Shown here: piece by piece, positions 35,801 to 43,200 of the stretch
Numbering within the stretch: position 1 is the first letter of the stretch
Layout: the number at the start of each line of letters is the position of its first letter
From: Nocardiopsis_C rhodophaea
Lineage (GTDB): Bacteria; Actinomycetota; Actinomycetes; Streptosporangiales; Streptosporangiaceae
DNA: 64,000 nucleotides
Assembly (NCBI RefSeq): GCF_039530945.1
Contig: NZ_BAAAPC010000028.1
Span: 1 to 64,000, forward strand
Direction of reading: 5' to 3'
Position numbers and translations under genes: made by a program
Notes under the pieces: generated by a model
What the model was told of the DNA's origin: nothing
Seen by the model: only the letters and a program-made list of their open reading frames with translations
The model's database searches: none

Positions 35801-36887
35801 TCTGGTGCTCTTCGGCCTGTTCATGGCTGTAACCACGGAGATTGTGAACGGTGATACCAGGCCACGCACTCTGGTCGGCGATCCACTGCCGACCGTCATC
35901 GGTAAAGTGTGCGCGCAGCATCGCGTGGCGCTGCGTCACGGCCCGAACAGCATGCTCCAGTCGGTCCACCTGAACTTCACGTCCGGTGAACTCGTTGTAG
36001 AAGTGTGCCGCCACCCCGCCGAGCACTTGTTCATCACCGCGGCCGATCCAATAGGCATGCTGCATCAGCGCCAGCTCGAACGGTTGCGCCTCGTCCACAG
36101 GAGGGGCGGTGTCTCCGAATTCCATACTCTCCGGCACATCGACTGCCCCCGGCGCCGCTGCCACAGCTGCCCACCAGTCCTGAAGTACGGTGCTGGCGAA
36201 CAAATCGCCGAACGTGACCCCGGAACCGTCGGCCCTCCACCGGTTGACCAATGTCATGATCATGATCGAGTCAAGGCCGAGAGCGGTCAGATCGGCATCG
36301 TCAGTGATCCGGGCCAGCGGCTCGTCCAGGACTTCGGCGATGTCCTGCCGCATCAATTCGACGGACAGCCGCGGCGCATCAGCGTCCGCGATCGGAGCTC
36401 CGCCCTCGTGCTCGTCCGCGAAGATCATCGCAGAGTCGAACAGTCCGGAGGACGAAATCAGGTCCTCTGCGGAACCTCCATCGGTCTCAGCCACGGATCC
36501 ACTGGAGGTCGCAGTTTCGGTGTATCGCTCGACGCGCAGCACGTTCAGAGCTCCGCGGCGGTGCAGCTGGAGGATCTCATGCTCCACCGGCTCTGCGTCG
36601 GGCGACTTCGGCAGTGCTCCCAGAGGCACGCACGTGACCTCGTCAGGTGTCACCTTCCATTCGCGGATCAGATTCGCACGTGCGCCCTCGGCCACCGCGG
36701 AAAGAGCGGACTCATCCATTCCGTGCGCACACTCGACGAAGATCAACAGCCGGCCGTCCGAGGTCCCCTGTGTGGCACAGACCGCGCTACAGCCATCGTC
36801 TGCCAGGTGCCGCGCGAGAGCGTGCTCAAGATCCTTCGCCAGCACCGGACCTATGCCTGTGCCAATTTCTCGCCACGCGTCCAGCAT
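29838..36887 (-). CDS. NRPS-B: ArCP-Cy-A-PCP-Cy-A-PCP
   Basis: 2349 residues. Residues about 20-135 look like a decayed C-terminal subdomain of a fatty-acyl/aryl-AMP ligase (VTPDEVTCVPLGALPK) lacking the catalytic GK. The aryl carrier domain follows, Ser207 in LGLDSI. Cy1 (about 268-700) has DMLVAD at 401-406. A1 (about 715-1215) has pocket residues read as D-L-Y-Q-L-G-L-I-H, a mix of Cys- and Thr-type codes. PCP1 Ser is 1262. Cy2 has DLLILD at 1450-1455. A2 reads D-L-Y-N-L-S-L-V-W, cysteine type. PCP2 Ser is 2296. It starts the assembly line, accepting the aryl group and adding two heterocycles before passing the chain to NRPS-A. Confidence 0.94.
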   Translation of the reverse strand: MLDAWREIGTGIGPVLAKDLEHALARHLADDGCSAVCATQGTSDGRLLIFVECAHGMDESALSAVAEGARANLIREWKVTPDEVTCVPLGALPKSPDAEPVEHEILQLHRRGALNVLRVERYTETATSSGSVAETDGGSAEDLISSSGLFDSAMIFADEHEGGAPIADADAPRLSVELMRQDIAEVLDEPLARITDDADLTALGLDSIMIMTLVNRWRADGSGVTFGDLFASTVLQDWWAAVAAAPGAVDVPESMEFGDTAPPVDEAQPFELALMQHAYWIGRGDEQVLGGVAAHFYNEFTGREVQVDRLEHAVRAVTQRHAMLRAHFTDDGRQWIADQSAWPGITVHNLRGYSHEQAEEHQRRLRQKLSGRRLAVERGEVFDVQVSLLPDGGSRVHVNIDMLVADALSFRIVLADLAALYDAPHEPLPPIDYSYPRYLAYRARRREKGREKDRAYWQKRLPDLPGGPELPLAVEPERLSQRSPSRRHHWISGDDRDLLAARARRHGVTLPTVFATAFAEVLGAWSSRKRFLLNLPLFDREAVHPDVFKLTGDFTNLLLLEVDLRESASFLNRVKQLHRQLQGDMTHTEYSGIDVLRDLTRINDGDPVYAPVVFTSGLSLGELFSEGVRRCFGTPSWMISQGPQVWLDHQVTEHDGGLLLNWDADEALFSEGVLDAMFGAYCRLIDWLVGSEEDWDRHLPSLLPHEQQAVRAERNATEAPTSGLLLHEGFFQQAESAPQRIALVADGQDDLTYGDLAEQALRIAGALKARGVAPGDTVAVTLPKGAGQVASVLGVLAAGAAYVPVGIDQPVARRARIYRRAGVRAVVTETDERNDEAWPSGAVPMLLDEALRADPVSGLAEVAEDSVAYIIFTSGSTGEPKGVMVSHAAAVNTLADVNGRFGVGPGDRVLAVSALDFDLSVYDIFGLLSAGGAVVLIEEDERRDAVRWVDSVQRNGVTVWQSVPALLDMLLIAAEDAGGNLGLRVALLGGDWVTVDLWGRLQEQAPGCRLAGLGGTTEAAIHSTVCEVTSIPEHWRSVPYGTPLKNVACRVVDELGRDCPDWVAGELWIGGAGVALGYCGDRERTDLQFLEVDGVRWYRTGDLGRYWPDGTLEFLGRADHQVKVRGHRIELGEVESALAAHPDIARAVVTVTGSVSARLSAAVQPSQHVAETSELIDWLGCQLPSYMIPEHFLMLDALPLNANGKVDRKRITDLLAAQQSSDSLARPPQGEVEEEVAAVWKELLGADAVSRDDGFFSLGGDSLLATRAASRLRAAGLAGVDLRTLLSNPVLKDFAASLRRDTEANTSEVVITSDLPSRFEAFPLTDVQRAYWMGRTEDFALGGVASHWYWEFEENDIDLQRLEAAWNRLIERHEMLRAVFGEDGTQRILPDVPHYRITVVDAANSEESAVLGQLREQLSHQVLDSTAWPLFDIRAVRCGDGRTRVAFSLDLLILDALSIMIVFSELGQLYRDPEAELPPLSLSFRDYVLDVSSDPECLETSRRYWSERAEELPPAPQLPLRMDPALVTRPKFTRREAVVPQEQWEAICAKARSQGLTPAALLATCYAEVLGRWSSRPDVTLNLTLFDRKEVHPEVQSVVGDFTSLLLAGYQPQSGETLLERALRFQERLWQDLDHSDVSAIEVMREMARSDDVASGSMPVVFTSALGVGRELASAPFAKQVWGLSQTPQVWLDYQVMDFEGGIRFNWDAVEDLFHEGVLDAMFEAHRELVFSLAEVDWTRSAPELLPDSQRVMRERVNATTAPQEHVLLHESFFARAAEDPDALALAWGEAATWSYGQLADRSLRVAGHLAAHGVRPGDRVAVCLPKGPEQVAAVLGVLAVGAAYVPVGVDQPERRRDRILVRADISALLTEAEMQEALRADPVSGLAEVAEDSVAYIIFTSGSTGEPKGVMVSHAAAVNTLADVNGRFGVGPGDRVLAVSALDFDLSVYDIFGLLSAGGAVVLIEEDERREARRWAELIRRWNVTVWNTVPALLDMLLIGASSQQPLASLRLALLSGDWVGLDLHPRLSSGAPGCRMIALGGATEAAVWSNSFEVERIDPDWSSIPYGRPLANQYFRVVDELGRDCPDWVAGELWIGGAGVALGYCGDRERTDLQFLEVDGVRWYRTGDLGRYWPDGTLEFLGRADHQVKVRGHRIELGEVESALAAHPDIAQCVVTTVGNGPVGLGAVLVPESPRSAQAAGLDADALQDWLMERLPGYMIPELLVEVPRLPLSGNGKVDRAEIVRQLSDAGPQTSEYALPEGETESELASEWQELLGVEQVGRDESFFVLGGDSLLATHLVERLRKTFGVEVTLREFLATPTVRQLARLITSRGAAGAGQLMDEGSI
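30369..30653 (-). repeat. Repeat block II, copy in A2
   Basis: A 285-bp block, apparently identical to 33453-33737 in A1. It encodes the C-terminal half of the adenylation domain from the CPDWVAGELWIGG region to the HRIELGEVE region. The two copies are 3084 bp apart. Confidence 0.85.
30973..31259 (-). repeat. Repeat block I, copy in A2
   Basis: A 287-bp block, apparently identical to 34057-34343 in A1. It covers motif A3 (TSGSTGEPKG) through the first pocket residues (FDLSVYDIFG). The offset is the same 3084 bp as for block II. Confidence 0.85.
33453..33737 (-). repeat. Repeat block II, copy in A1
   Basis: Partner of 30369-30653. Identity stops sharply on both sides; the sequence right after it (33738 onward) encodes the pocket core and is clearly different from A2. 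Confidence 0.85.
34057..34343 (-). repeat. Repeat block I, copy in A1
   Basis: Partner of 30973-31259. Between blocks I and II each A domain has a 319-bp diverged segment of equal length that encodes pocket positions 278-331. Confidence 0.85.
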
Positions 36888-37624
36888 CCTCGCCTCACCC
36901 GAATCGGAAGTTTGTTTACTTGTATCCTAGTTGCATAGGGTTTGTACAGAGCATTTCGGGTCAAACGCGTGTTCGACGCAATTAAGGGCTCTGACCCCAA
37001 ATCCTGGATTTGCGCTGGGGAAACACCTGAAGACACACTGATGAACGCGCTCCCAGGAGGCACCATCGATGGCGTTCAGCGGCGTGCAGGGGTGAGCTGG
37101 ATAACCCGCTCACGGACGAGGGCTCCGATGTTGACGCGCAGCTCGTATCGGCCCTCGGAGGCTGCGGTGGACTCCTGAGGGCCCTCGGAACGGGAGAGTG
37201 CGGCTCACGGGTGAACTGCTGACCCTCCGGCGAGGCGCGCTCACCCGATCCCACCCCGCCGCGGCTCCGGCGCAAGACTGTCGTTGGTACGCCGGGGACG
37301 AAGGTTCCACTCCGCAGTCCTCGGAACCGACTCCTTCGCACTGCGTAGAGCCCGCGCCGATGGGCGCAGTCTGGTCAACACGGAGGCCCGCAGGGGCCTC
37401 GGCCTGTTGGCGAGCCGCGGCACGGGGGCTGGTGACCACTCATCTCCGATAACCCTGCACCGCCCTGGTCACTCTCCGCTCTTCCCCGGGCTTCCGTCGG
37501 CTGGTGTTAACGCGCTTCATCGAAGGTGATCCGTACCGGCGACCTTTTCATGGTCGAGAGTCCGTTCGCTGTATCCCACCAGCGAAATACCACGTGAAAA
37601 ACGATTCACCGTCCGCCGTCCCAC
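36888..37624. other. Intergenic region upstream of NRPS-B
   Basis: No convincing gene. It should hold the NRPS-B promoter: on the minus strand TAGGAT (36929-36924) is a possible -10 box in an AT-rich patch, with no good -35. An inverted repeat GTGAA-N6-TTCAC lies at 37594-37609. Reading frames in 37080-37500 are open on several strands but match nothing I know. Confidence 0.35.
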
Positions 37625-37676
37625 GGACCTACTCGTTCGAGTAGTTCTGCCCCGCCCCACTCGAACGAGTAGGTCC
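37625..37676. promoter_or_regulatory. Paired palindromic operators before the thioesterase operon
   Basis: Two copies of the near-palindrome ACTCG-WW-CGAGT (37631-37642 and 37659-37670), centres 28 bp apart. They sit in opposite orientation, so together they form an 18-bp-arm inverted repeat (37625-37642 with 37659-37676). The first copy extends to CTACTCG/CGAGTAG. This is typical of a TetR- or MarR-type operator over a promoter. The sites end about 50 bp before the thioesterase start. Confidence 0.6.
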
Positions 37677-37727
37677 AAAGCGAACAAAAGGGAACTAGTC
37701 TCTCGGCCAGGATTCTGGGAAAAAGGG

Positions 37728-38594
37728 GTGGCATTGAAGCAACCGAGAGAGGCGCCCTTGATCGCCGACTCGTTCTATGAGCGAATCGACGAGAAGACGT
37801 ACGTCAGCACGTGGTCGACGGCCGGGCCATGGGGACCGAAAGCACAGCATGCCGGGCCTCCCTCCGCGCTGCTGTCGACGCAGATGATGAACGACCACCA
37901 CCGTCCGGATTTCCACCCGGCTCGTGTGACATTCGAACTGCTCGGGCAGATTCCGGTCGATGACCTTACGGTCCGGACCTCGGTGGAGCACTCGACGCAT
38001 CGGACAGATCTGCTGTCCGGAACACTCCTGCACCACGACAGAGCCGTGGCGATCGCCCGTATGTGGAGATACAAGGCCGCGCCCAGCGCTCTCGACCGTG
38101 TCCGCGAGCCCCGGCTCCAGCAGGACGGTCTCGCCTTCGACGACAGCGTGGCTCCCTCCGCCCCACTGGTGCTGGCCTTCGACGAGTCCGTGACGCCTCC
38201 CGTGCCACTTGAGCTGACCAGTCACACGGACGGCTACATCTCCGCGATGGAATGGCGCTTCGCCGAATCGGAGCCCTTCACGACGTTCGGCCCCGGAAAG
38301 GCATGGGTCCGTCCGCGCATCCCCCTCATCCTCGGCGAGCCGGACACTCCGTTCGGCCGCCTGATGCTCATCGCCGACAGCTGCTGGTCCATCGCCCGGC
38401 GGATCGACATGATGAAGCACTTCGCGATCAACACCGAGATCACCGTGCACTGCCACCGCCTGCCAGAAAGCGACTGGTTGCGGCTGGACGGGACAACGGT
38501 CGCCTCACCGGGCGGCGCGGCGGTGAGCCACGCGACCATGGGTGACCGCAGCGACGACTGCGCCTTTGTTCTCCAGTCGATGTTCGTCGCATAG
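37728..38594 (+). CDS. Thioesterase-family protein, double hot-dog (TesB-like)
   Basis: 288 residues. The N-terminal hot-dog domain carries the family segment QHAGPPSALLSTQM and ARVTFELLGQIPVDDL; a second, weaker hot-dog half follows from about residue 150. Such proteins hydrolyse acyl-CoA or remove acyl chains. The track start is a GTG at 37728, placed right against an AAGGGG. A TTG six bases later has better spacing, so the exact start is unsure. It is the first gene of an operon behind the paired operators. Confidence 0.72.
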   Translation: MALKQPREAPLIADSFYERIDEKTYVSTWSTAGPWGPKAQHAGPPSALLSTQMMNDHHRPDFHPARVTFELLGQIPVDDLTVRTSVEHSTHRTDLLSGTLLHHDRAVAIARMWRYKAAPSALDRVREPRLQQDGLAFDDSVAPSAPLVLAFDESVTPPVPLELTSHTDGYISAMEWRFAESEPFTTFGPGKAWVRPRIPLILGEPDTPFGRLMLIADSCWSIARRIDMMKHFAINTEITVHCHRLPESDWLRLDGTTVASPGGAAVSHATMGDRSDDCAFVLQSMFVA

Positions 38595-38649
38595 GCCATC
38601 AGGCGGTGAGACGCGACCTCATTCTTCTCCTGGGACAAGGAATATTTCC

Positions 38650-39867
38650 ATGCCAGCAATCGAGAGGGTCCGCACCTTTTCCTTTTCCGTGACCCTTGTC
38701 AGCGTCGTGGCCGTTATGGCCCACACGGCTCTGCCGACGCCGATATACGCGATCTACAGTAAAGAATTCGGCCTCACCACGCTCCAGGTGACCGAGGTCT
38801 ATGCGATATATGCGCTGGGCGTGATCGCCGCGCTCGTCCTGTTCAACTCGCTGTCCAACACCATCGGCCGACGCCCGCTCCTGCTGTTCGGGCTCATTTT
38901 CAGCGTCGCCTCCAACGTCGCGTTCCTCGCGGCGGACTCGATCGGCTACCTCTTCGTGGCCCGTCTCTTCACAGGGCTCGCGGCGGGGACCTTCATGGGC
39001 ACCGCAACCGTGGCGGCCGTGGAAGTCGCACCGCGCAAGCTCGCGCAGCACGCCGCCGTGTGGGCCAGCGCGGCCAACATCTTCGGATTGGGCATCGGCC
39101 CGGTCATCGGCGGGCTCGGCACGCAGTTCCTCGGCGATCCCGAGCACGGCCTCTTCCTGGTCCATCTGGCCGCCGTCGGCGTACTCGCCGTCCTCATGCT
39201 CACCATCCGGGAACCTCTGGACCGAGACGACCGCGTTCCGTTCCGCTGGTCGGCACCGAAGCCGCCGTCCGCGGACCGCCTTACCTACGCCGGGCTCACC
39301 ATGATCGGCGTCTCCGGGATGGCCACGCTCGGCATGCTCGCCGGCCTGACACCGCACTTCTTGGACTCGTTCTATCCGCACTCCAGCGGGCTGGCCGCCG
39401 GTCTCATCGTGGGGGCCGGATTCGGCGGCTCAGCGCTGGCACAGCTGGCATTCCGACGCGTCGCCATCAACCGCGGCCTGACGTCCGGAGCTGCTGTCAT
39501 GTCCGTGGGACTGGTACTCCTGACCGGCGCCATCTACTTCGGCAGCGGGGTCCTTTACACCTGCGCCGCGGTATCCACCGGCCTTGGCCAGGGCCTGACG
39601 ATCGGCCGGTCCATCCAGGAGATCTCCGCCCGCACGTCGCTCGGGGAGCGCGTGAGCGCGGTGAACCTCTTCTACGTCGCGCTGTACACCGGCGCCGCCG
39701 TCCCGGTCATCGCCCTGGCCTTCATCGAAAAATCGTTCGGCCTGTCTGCGGCCGGACTCTCGTTCTGCTTGTTCGCGCTGGCCTTCTGCGCGATCGGAAT
39801 CCTCCAGCTCAACCGGGCTGGTGTGGGGCGCGCGGCGACGACCGAACCGGTCGAAAGAACCGGCTGA
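38650..39867 (+). CDS. MFS transporter
   Basis: 405 residues with about twelve hydrophobic segments. Motif A is altered (NTIGRRPLLLFG near residue 75). The substrate is unknown. The ATG at 38650 was chosen because AAGGA lies about 10 bp upstream and the first transmembrane helix starts at residue 10. It lies 55 bp after the thioesterase gene and 37 bp before the next gene, so it is mid-operon and may export the operon's product. Confidence 0.83.
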   Translation: MPAIERVRTFSFSVTLVSVVAVMAHTALPTPIYAIYSKEFGLTTLQVTEVYAIYALGVIAALVLFNSLSNTIGRRPLLLFGLIFSVASNVAFLAADSIGYLFVARLFTGLAAGTFMGTATVAAVEVAPRKLAQHAAVWASAANIFGLGIGPVIGGLGTQFLGDPEHGLFLVHLAAVGVLAVLMLTIREPLDRDDRVPFRWSAPKPPSADRLTYAGLTMIGVSGMATLGMLAGLTPHFLDSFYPHSSGLAAGLIVGAGFGGSALAQLAFRRVAINRGLTSGAAVMSVGLVLLTGAIYFGSGVLYTCAAVSTGLGQGLTIGRSIQEISARTSLGERVSAVNLFYVALYTGAAVPVIALAFIEKSFGLSAAGLSFCLFALAFCAIGILQLNRAGVGRAATTEPVERTG

Positions 39868-39904
39868 GCCAAGCGCACTCGAAATCATCACGGGGGAGAG
39901 ACAC

Positions 39905-41629
39905 GTGATAAATGACCACATGCCGAGCTCTTCGCGTACGGCCGATCGGCTGGGCGGCACCGGAGTCCTGGTGCGGCCGGACCGCACCTTCGCGACCGAA
40001 GTCTCGGACTGGTTCCTTCATATCGGCCGCGACAAGGTCCTGCGGCAGGAGATCTCCCGGGAGTTTCCCGCCGAGTACCTGTACTTCCTCAAGTCGTCAA
40101 AACTCCTTGAGCGGTCCCTCGTCCCGGCATGGCTCGGTGACGGACCCGACGGCTGGGCACCGTACCGCGTCGCCGGGCTCAGCGAGCACTTGGCGTTCCA
40201 CAGCTTCACCCACTGGCTGATGTGGCACGTGAGCTCGCTGTCGGCCACTCCCGTCTGGATGTCGGACAACACCGCGGTCCAGGACACCTACAGGGAGCAG
40301 TTCCGGGCCGGCATGGTGGGCGCGTTCGGGATGTCGGAGCGGGGAGCGGGAGCGGACTGGCGCACGACCGCGACCTCGGTGAAGCGCCTCGCCGACCGCT
40401 ACGTGGCGAGTGGCGGGAAGGACTACACGGGCAACGGCAACGTGTCGAGCCTGATCACGACCTTCGCGCGGAACGGCGACGGCGGGTCCCGGGACTACAT
40501 GCTGTTCCGCGCGGACTCCCACCGGCACGGGTTCGAGCTGGTGGGCAACTCGGTCCCGGAGCAGATGTACGTCAGCGAGTTCCGGCTCTCGGACTACGAG
40601 TTCGGTGACGACGACGTCATCTCGACCGGGCCCCAGGCCTTCGCGGACGCGGTCAACACCATCAACGTCGGCAAGTTCAACCTGGCGACCGCCGCGACCG
40701 GCCTGGTGTCGCGCGCTCTGGTGGAGACCTTCCGGCACACGTCGCACCGCTCGATCTTCGGACAGCCGGTGAGCTCCTTCGGGCAAAACCGCGACGGGCT
40801 GTGCCGCGCGACGCTCCGGCTCATCGGGATGAAGGCGTTCAACGCGCGCTGCGTCGACTACATGCACACCTCCGGGGAGGAGGACAACCGCTACGTCGTT
40901 CTGAACGCGGTGGCGAAGGCCAAGGTCACCCACGACGCGACCGAGGTCATCCACGCGCTGTGCGACGTAATCTCGGCCAAGGCATTCGAGACGGACTCCG
41001 CGTTCCGGTCGGCGATGAAGTACGCCGAGTACCTGCCGCGTCTGGAGGGGACCAGGTACGTCAACCTGATGCAGGCGGTCCGAGCGGCGCCCAACTTCTT
41101 CGACTTCGCCAACCGCACCGCTCACGTGCCCGGCACGGCCGACGGGTCCCTGGAAGGGCCGCGCTACCTGCTATCGCAGCGGAGGCTGGGCGGTCTGGAG
41201 AGGCTCGTGTTCAGCGACCACAAGCCGTTGAAGGACGCGCTGGGGCACCTTCCCTCGGTCGCGCTGTTCTTCGACGCGGCCGAGCGGCTGGGGTCGACCC
41301 TGTTCGTCGAGCCGATCGACCAGACCGACCAGCGGAAGGTGCAGGCGGTCGGCGAGATCTTCGCGCTCGCCGTCTACGGCACCGTCATCGCCGAGTACGC
41401 CCGTCTCCGGCCCGACGACGAGATGTGGGAGGCCGTGTTCGGCCTGGTCTTGGAGGACCTGGCCACGGCCCTCGTGCGGTCGCGCGTCGACCTGGCGGAC
41501 CATCGCGAGGTGGCGCGATCGCTCCTCGGCTCGATCCAGGACAACCGCACCGCGTGGCCGGCGGACCGGATCATCGATCACCTGCGGTCGGCCACCGAGC
41601 GCGTGAGCGGGCTGTGGGGGGTCCGATGA
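39905..41629 (+). CDS. Acyl-CoA dehydrogenase/oxidase-like flavoprotein
   Basis: 574 residues, at the long end for the family. The FAD-binding middle region has GAFGMSERGAGADWRT near residue 142, which corresponds to the TEPGAGSD motif of acyl-CoA dehydrogenases. The helical C-terminal half includes a HRSIFGQPVSSF segment, matching the conserved R.xFG block. It should oxidise an acyl-CoA or acyl-carrier substrate using FAD. The start is a GTG at 39905 with GGGGGAG 6-7 bp upstream. The role in this operon is unknown; formation of a double bond or an N-hydroxylation-type reaction are both possible for this family. Confidence 0.75.
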   Translation: MINDHMPSSSRTADRLGGTGVLVRPDRTFATEVSDWFLHIGRDKVLRQEISREFPAEYLYFLKSSKLLERSLVPAWLGDGPDGWAPYRVAGLSEHLAFHSFTHWLMWHVSSLSATPVWMSDNTAVQDTYREQFRAGMVGAFGMSERGAGADWRTTATSVKRLADRYVASGGKDYTGNGNVSSLITTFARNGDGGSRDYMLFRADSHRHGFELVGNSVPEQMYVSEFRLSDYEFGDDDVISTGPQAFADAVNTINVGKFNLATAATGLVSRALVETFRHTSHRSIFGQPVSSFGQNRDGLCRATLRLIGMKAFNARCVDYMHTSGEEDNRYVVLNAVAKAKVTHDATEVIHALCDVISAKAFETDSAFRSAMKYAEYLPRLEGTRYVNLMQAVRAAPNFFDFANRTAHVPGTADGSLEGPRYLLSQRRLGGLERLVFSDHKPLKDALGHLPSVALFFDAAERLGSTLFVEPIDQTDQRKVQAVGEIFALAVYGTVIAEYARLRPDDEMWEAVFGLVLEDLATALVRSRVDLADHREVARSLLGSIQDNRTAWPADRIIDHLRSATERVSGLWGVR

Positions 41630-41678
41630 TGCCGTCGGCGGCGACGGCGCGCGCGGGAAGAGGATCGAGGGACGGAGC

Positions 41679-42851
41679 ATGCTGAACATCGCGGTCATCG
41701 GCGGGGGCGTCGGCGGGCTCAGTGCCGCGATCGCCCTGCGCGCCACGGGACACCGTGTCCATGTCTACGAGCAGACAACCGAGTTGAGGGCGATCGGCGC
41801 CGGCTTCGGTGTCCTACCGAACGCCATGCACCTGCTGGCCACCGTCGGCCTCGACGACGACGTGATGCGCATCGGCCACTCCGCCGACGACTCCATCGTC
41901 CGGGACGCCGCCGGGAACAAGCTCGGTGTGGAGAACTGGCCGCAGAAGCGGAGCTCGCTCGGCCGCACGTTCGCCGTCCACCGCGGCGAGTTCCAACAGG
42001 TGCTGGTCTCCCGGCTCCCTTCCGAGGTGGTGCACCTGGGCAAGAGGGCGGTCGCGGCCCGGCAGCACGATGGCTACGCCGCTGTCGATTTCGCGGACGG
42101 CTCGACGATTGCGGCCGACCTGGTGATCGGTGCGGACGGGATCCGCACCGTGGTGCAGGGCGCGCTGGGCCTGGACGTCCACGCGACGGGGGAGGGCATC
42201 ATGGCCTACCGCACCCTCGTGCCGATCGAGAAGCTGAGCTGGGCGATGCGGGACCCACGGCTGGCCATCTGGTTCGGCGAGGGCCGCACGTTCCTCTGCT
42301 ACCTGGTGTCGTCCGGCAGGACCATGAACGTGGTCGGGTATGTTCCGAGCGACCGCGACGCCGAGGAGACGTGGTCGGCGGCGGGGGACCTCGACGAGCT
42401 ACGGGCCGAGTTCGCCGGGTGGGAGCCCCGCGTCCAGGAAACGATCGGTGCCGCCGAGTCGACCTTCAAGTGGGGTGTCTTCGACCGGCCGCCGCTCTCT
42501 CGGTGGTCAACGGAATCGATCACGCTGCTCGGCGACGCCGCGCACGCGATGGTCCCGCACCTCGGGCAAGGGGCGAACCAGGCCATCGAAGACGCGTTCG
42601 CGCTGGCCGCCATTCTCGAGGGCGCAGACCGGGAATCCCTCCCCGAGCTCCTGAAGGTCTACGAGGGGGTGCGGATCGAGCGGACGTCTCGCGTTCAGAA
42701 TGTTTCACGTGAAGCGGGCCGACTGTACCGGGACTTCAGCAACGACGACATGACGAAGAAGGCGGAGGCCATCTCCGATTTGATCTCCCGGAACCACATC
42801 GCCGGATACGACGCCATCGCTGAAGCGAAGCGCGCTGTGAACCGCCCCTGA
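41679..42851 (+). CDS. FAD-dependent monooxygenase, salicylate hydroxylase-like
   Basis: 390 residues, class A flavoprotein monooxygenase. The N-terminal AVIGGGVGGLSAAIAL, a VIGADGIRTVV motif near 150 and LLGDAAHAMVPHLGQG near 285 are all intact. Closest in pattern to salicylate hydroxylase and 6-hydroxynicotinate monooxygenase types, which hydroxylate and sometimes decarboxylate aromatic acids. It is the last gene of the operon and is followed by a strong terminator. It could act on the operon's own substrate or, less likely, on the aryl acid of the NRPS cluster. Confidence 0.82.
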   Translation: MLNIAVIGGGVGGLSAAIALRATGHRVHVYEQTTELRAIGAGFGVLPNAMHLLATVGLDDDVMRIGHSADDSIVRDAAGNKLGVENWPQKRSSLGRTFAVHRGEFQQVLVSRLPSEVVHLGKRAVAARQHDGYAAVDFADGSTIAADLVIGADGIRTVVQGALGLDVHATGEGIMAYRTLVPIEKLSWAMRDPRLAIWFGEGRTFLCYLVSSGRTMNVVGYVPSDRDAEETWSAAGDLDELRAEFAGWEPRVQETIGAAESTFKWGVFDRPPLSRWSTESITLLGDAAHAMVPHLGQGANQAIEDAFALAAILEGADRESLPELLKVYEGVRIERTSRVQNVSREAGRLYRDFSNDDMTKKAEAISDLISRNHIAGYDAIAEAKRAVNRP

Positions 42852-42864
42852 GGAGGAAATCCCA

Positions 42865-42903
42865 GCCGAGTCCGGTCCCTTCCTGTGAGGGGCCGGACTC
42901 GGC
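42865..42903 (+). terminator. Rho-independent-like hairpin after the operon
   Basis: GCCGAGTCCGGTCCC pairs with GGGGCCGGACTCGGC (15-bp stem with one mismatch) around a 9-base loop, 14 bp after the monooxygenase stop. No T-run, as is common in GC-rich actinomycetes. Confidence 0.7.
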
Positions 42904-43200
42904 GTTCCCAGGACCGCACGGCGCGCGAATGACGGGCACATGTGACAAAGGACACCGCCGCCCCCCTGAAGCGCGTTCCCGCAGCCCTCGCCGCCTTTCT
43001 CAAGCTACTGGCCGGTAGCGGCCGCGCCATCCATGCGAATTCCCGGACCTGTGGAATTACGATCTCGCCTGGCGAAAACTCTGTTGACGGGTATTTCCGA
43101 GACTGGGGAGACTCCCGCACCGGAGTTGTGAGGTGGATTGCTCCGGTCAGGCTGCCGAGAGGTGCGTGTCAGCCGCTACGACCTGGGCCTATGGGGGATC
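42904..43200. other. Region upstream of the LuxR gene
   Basis: Probably promoter and leader. A 90-codon frame from a GTG at 42942 to 43214 runs through it, but it overlaps the LuxR start, matches nothing I know and has no clear Shine-Dalgarno. I do not call it as a gene. Confidence 0.3.

Noticed and set aside
36942..37529. Small open frames between NRPS-B and the thioesterase operon
   Set aside because: Frames are open on several strands at once, with no start signals or motifs, as expected from GC-rich non-coding DNA.
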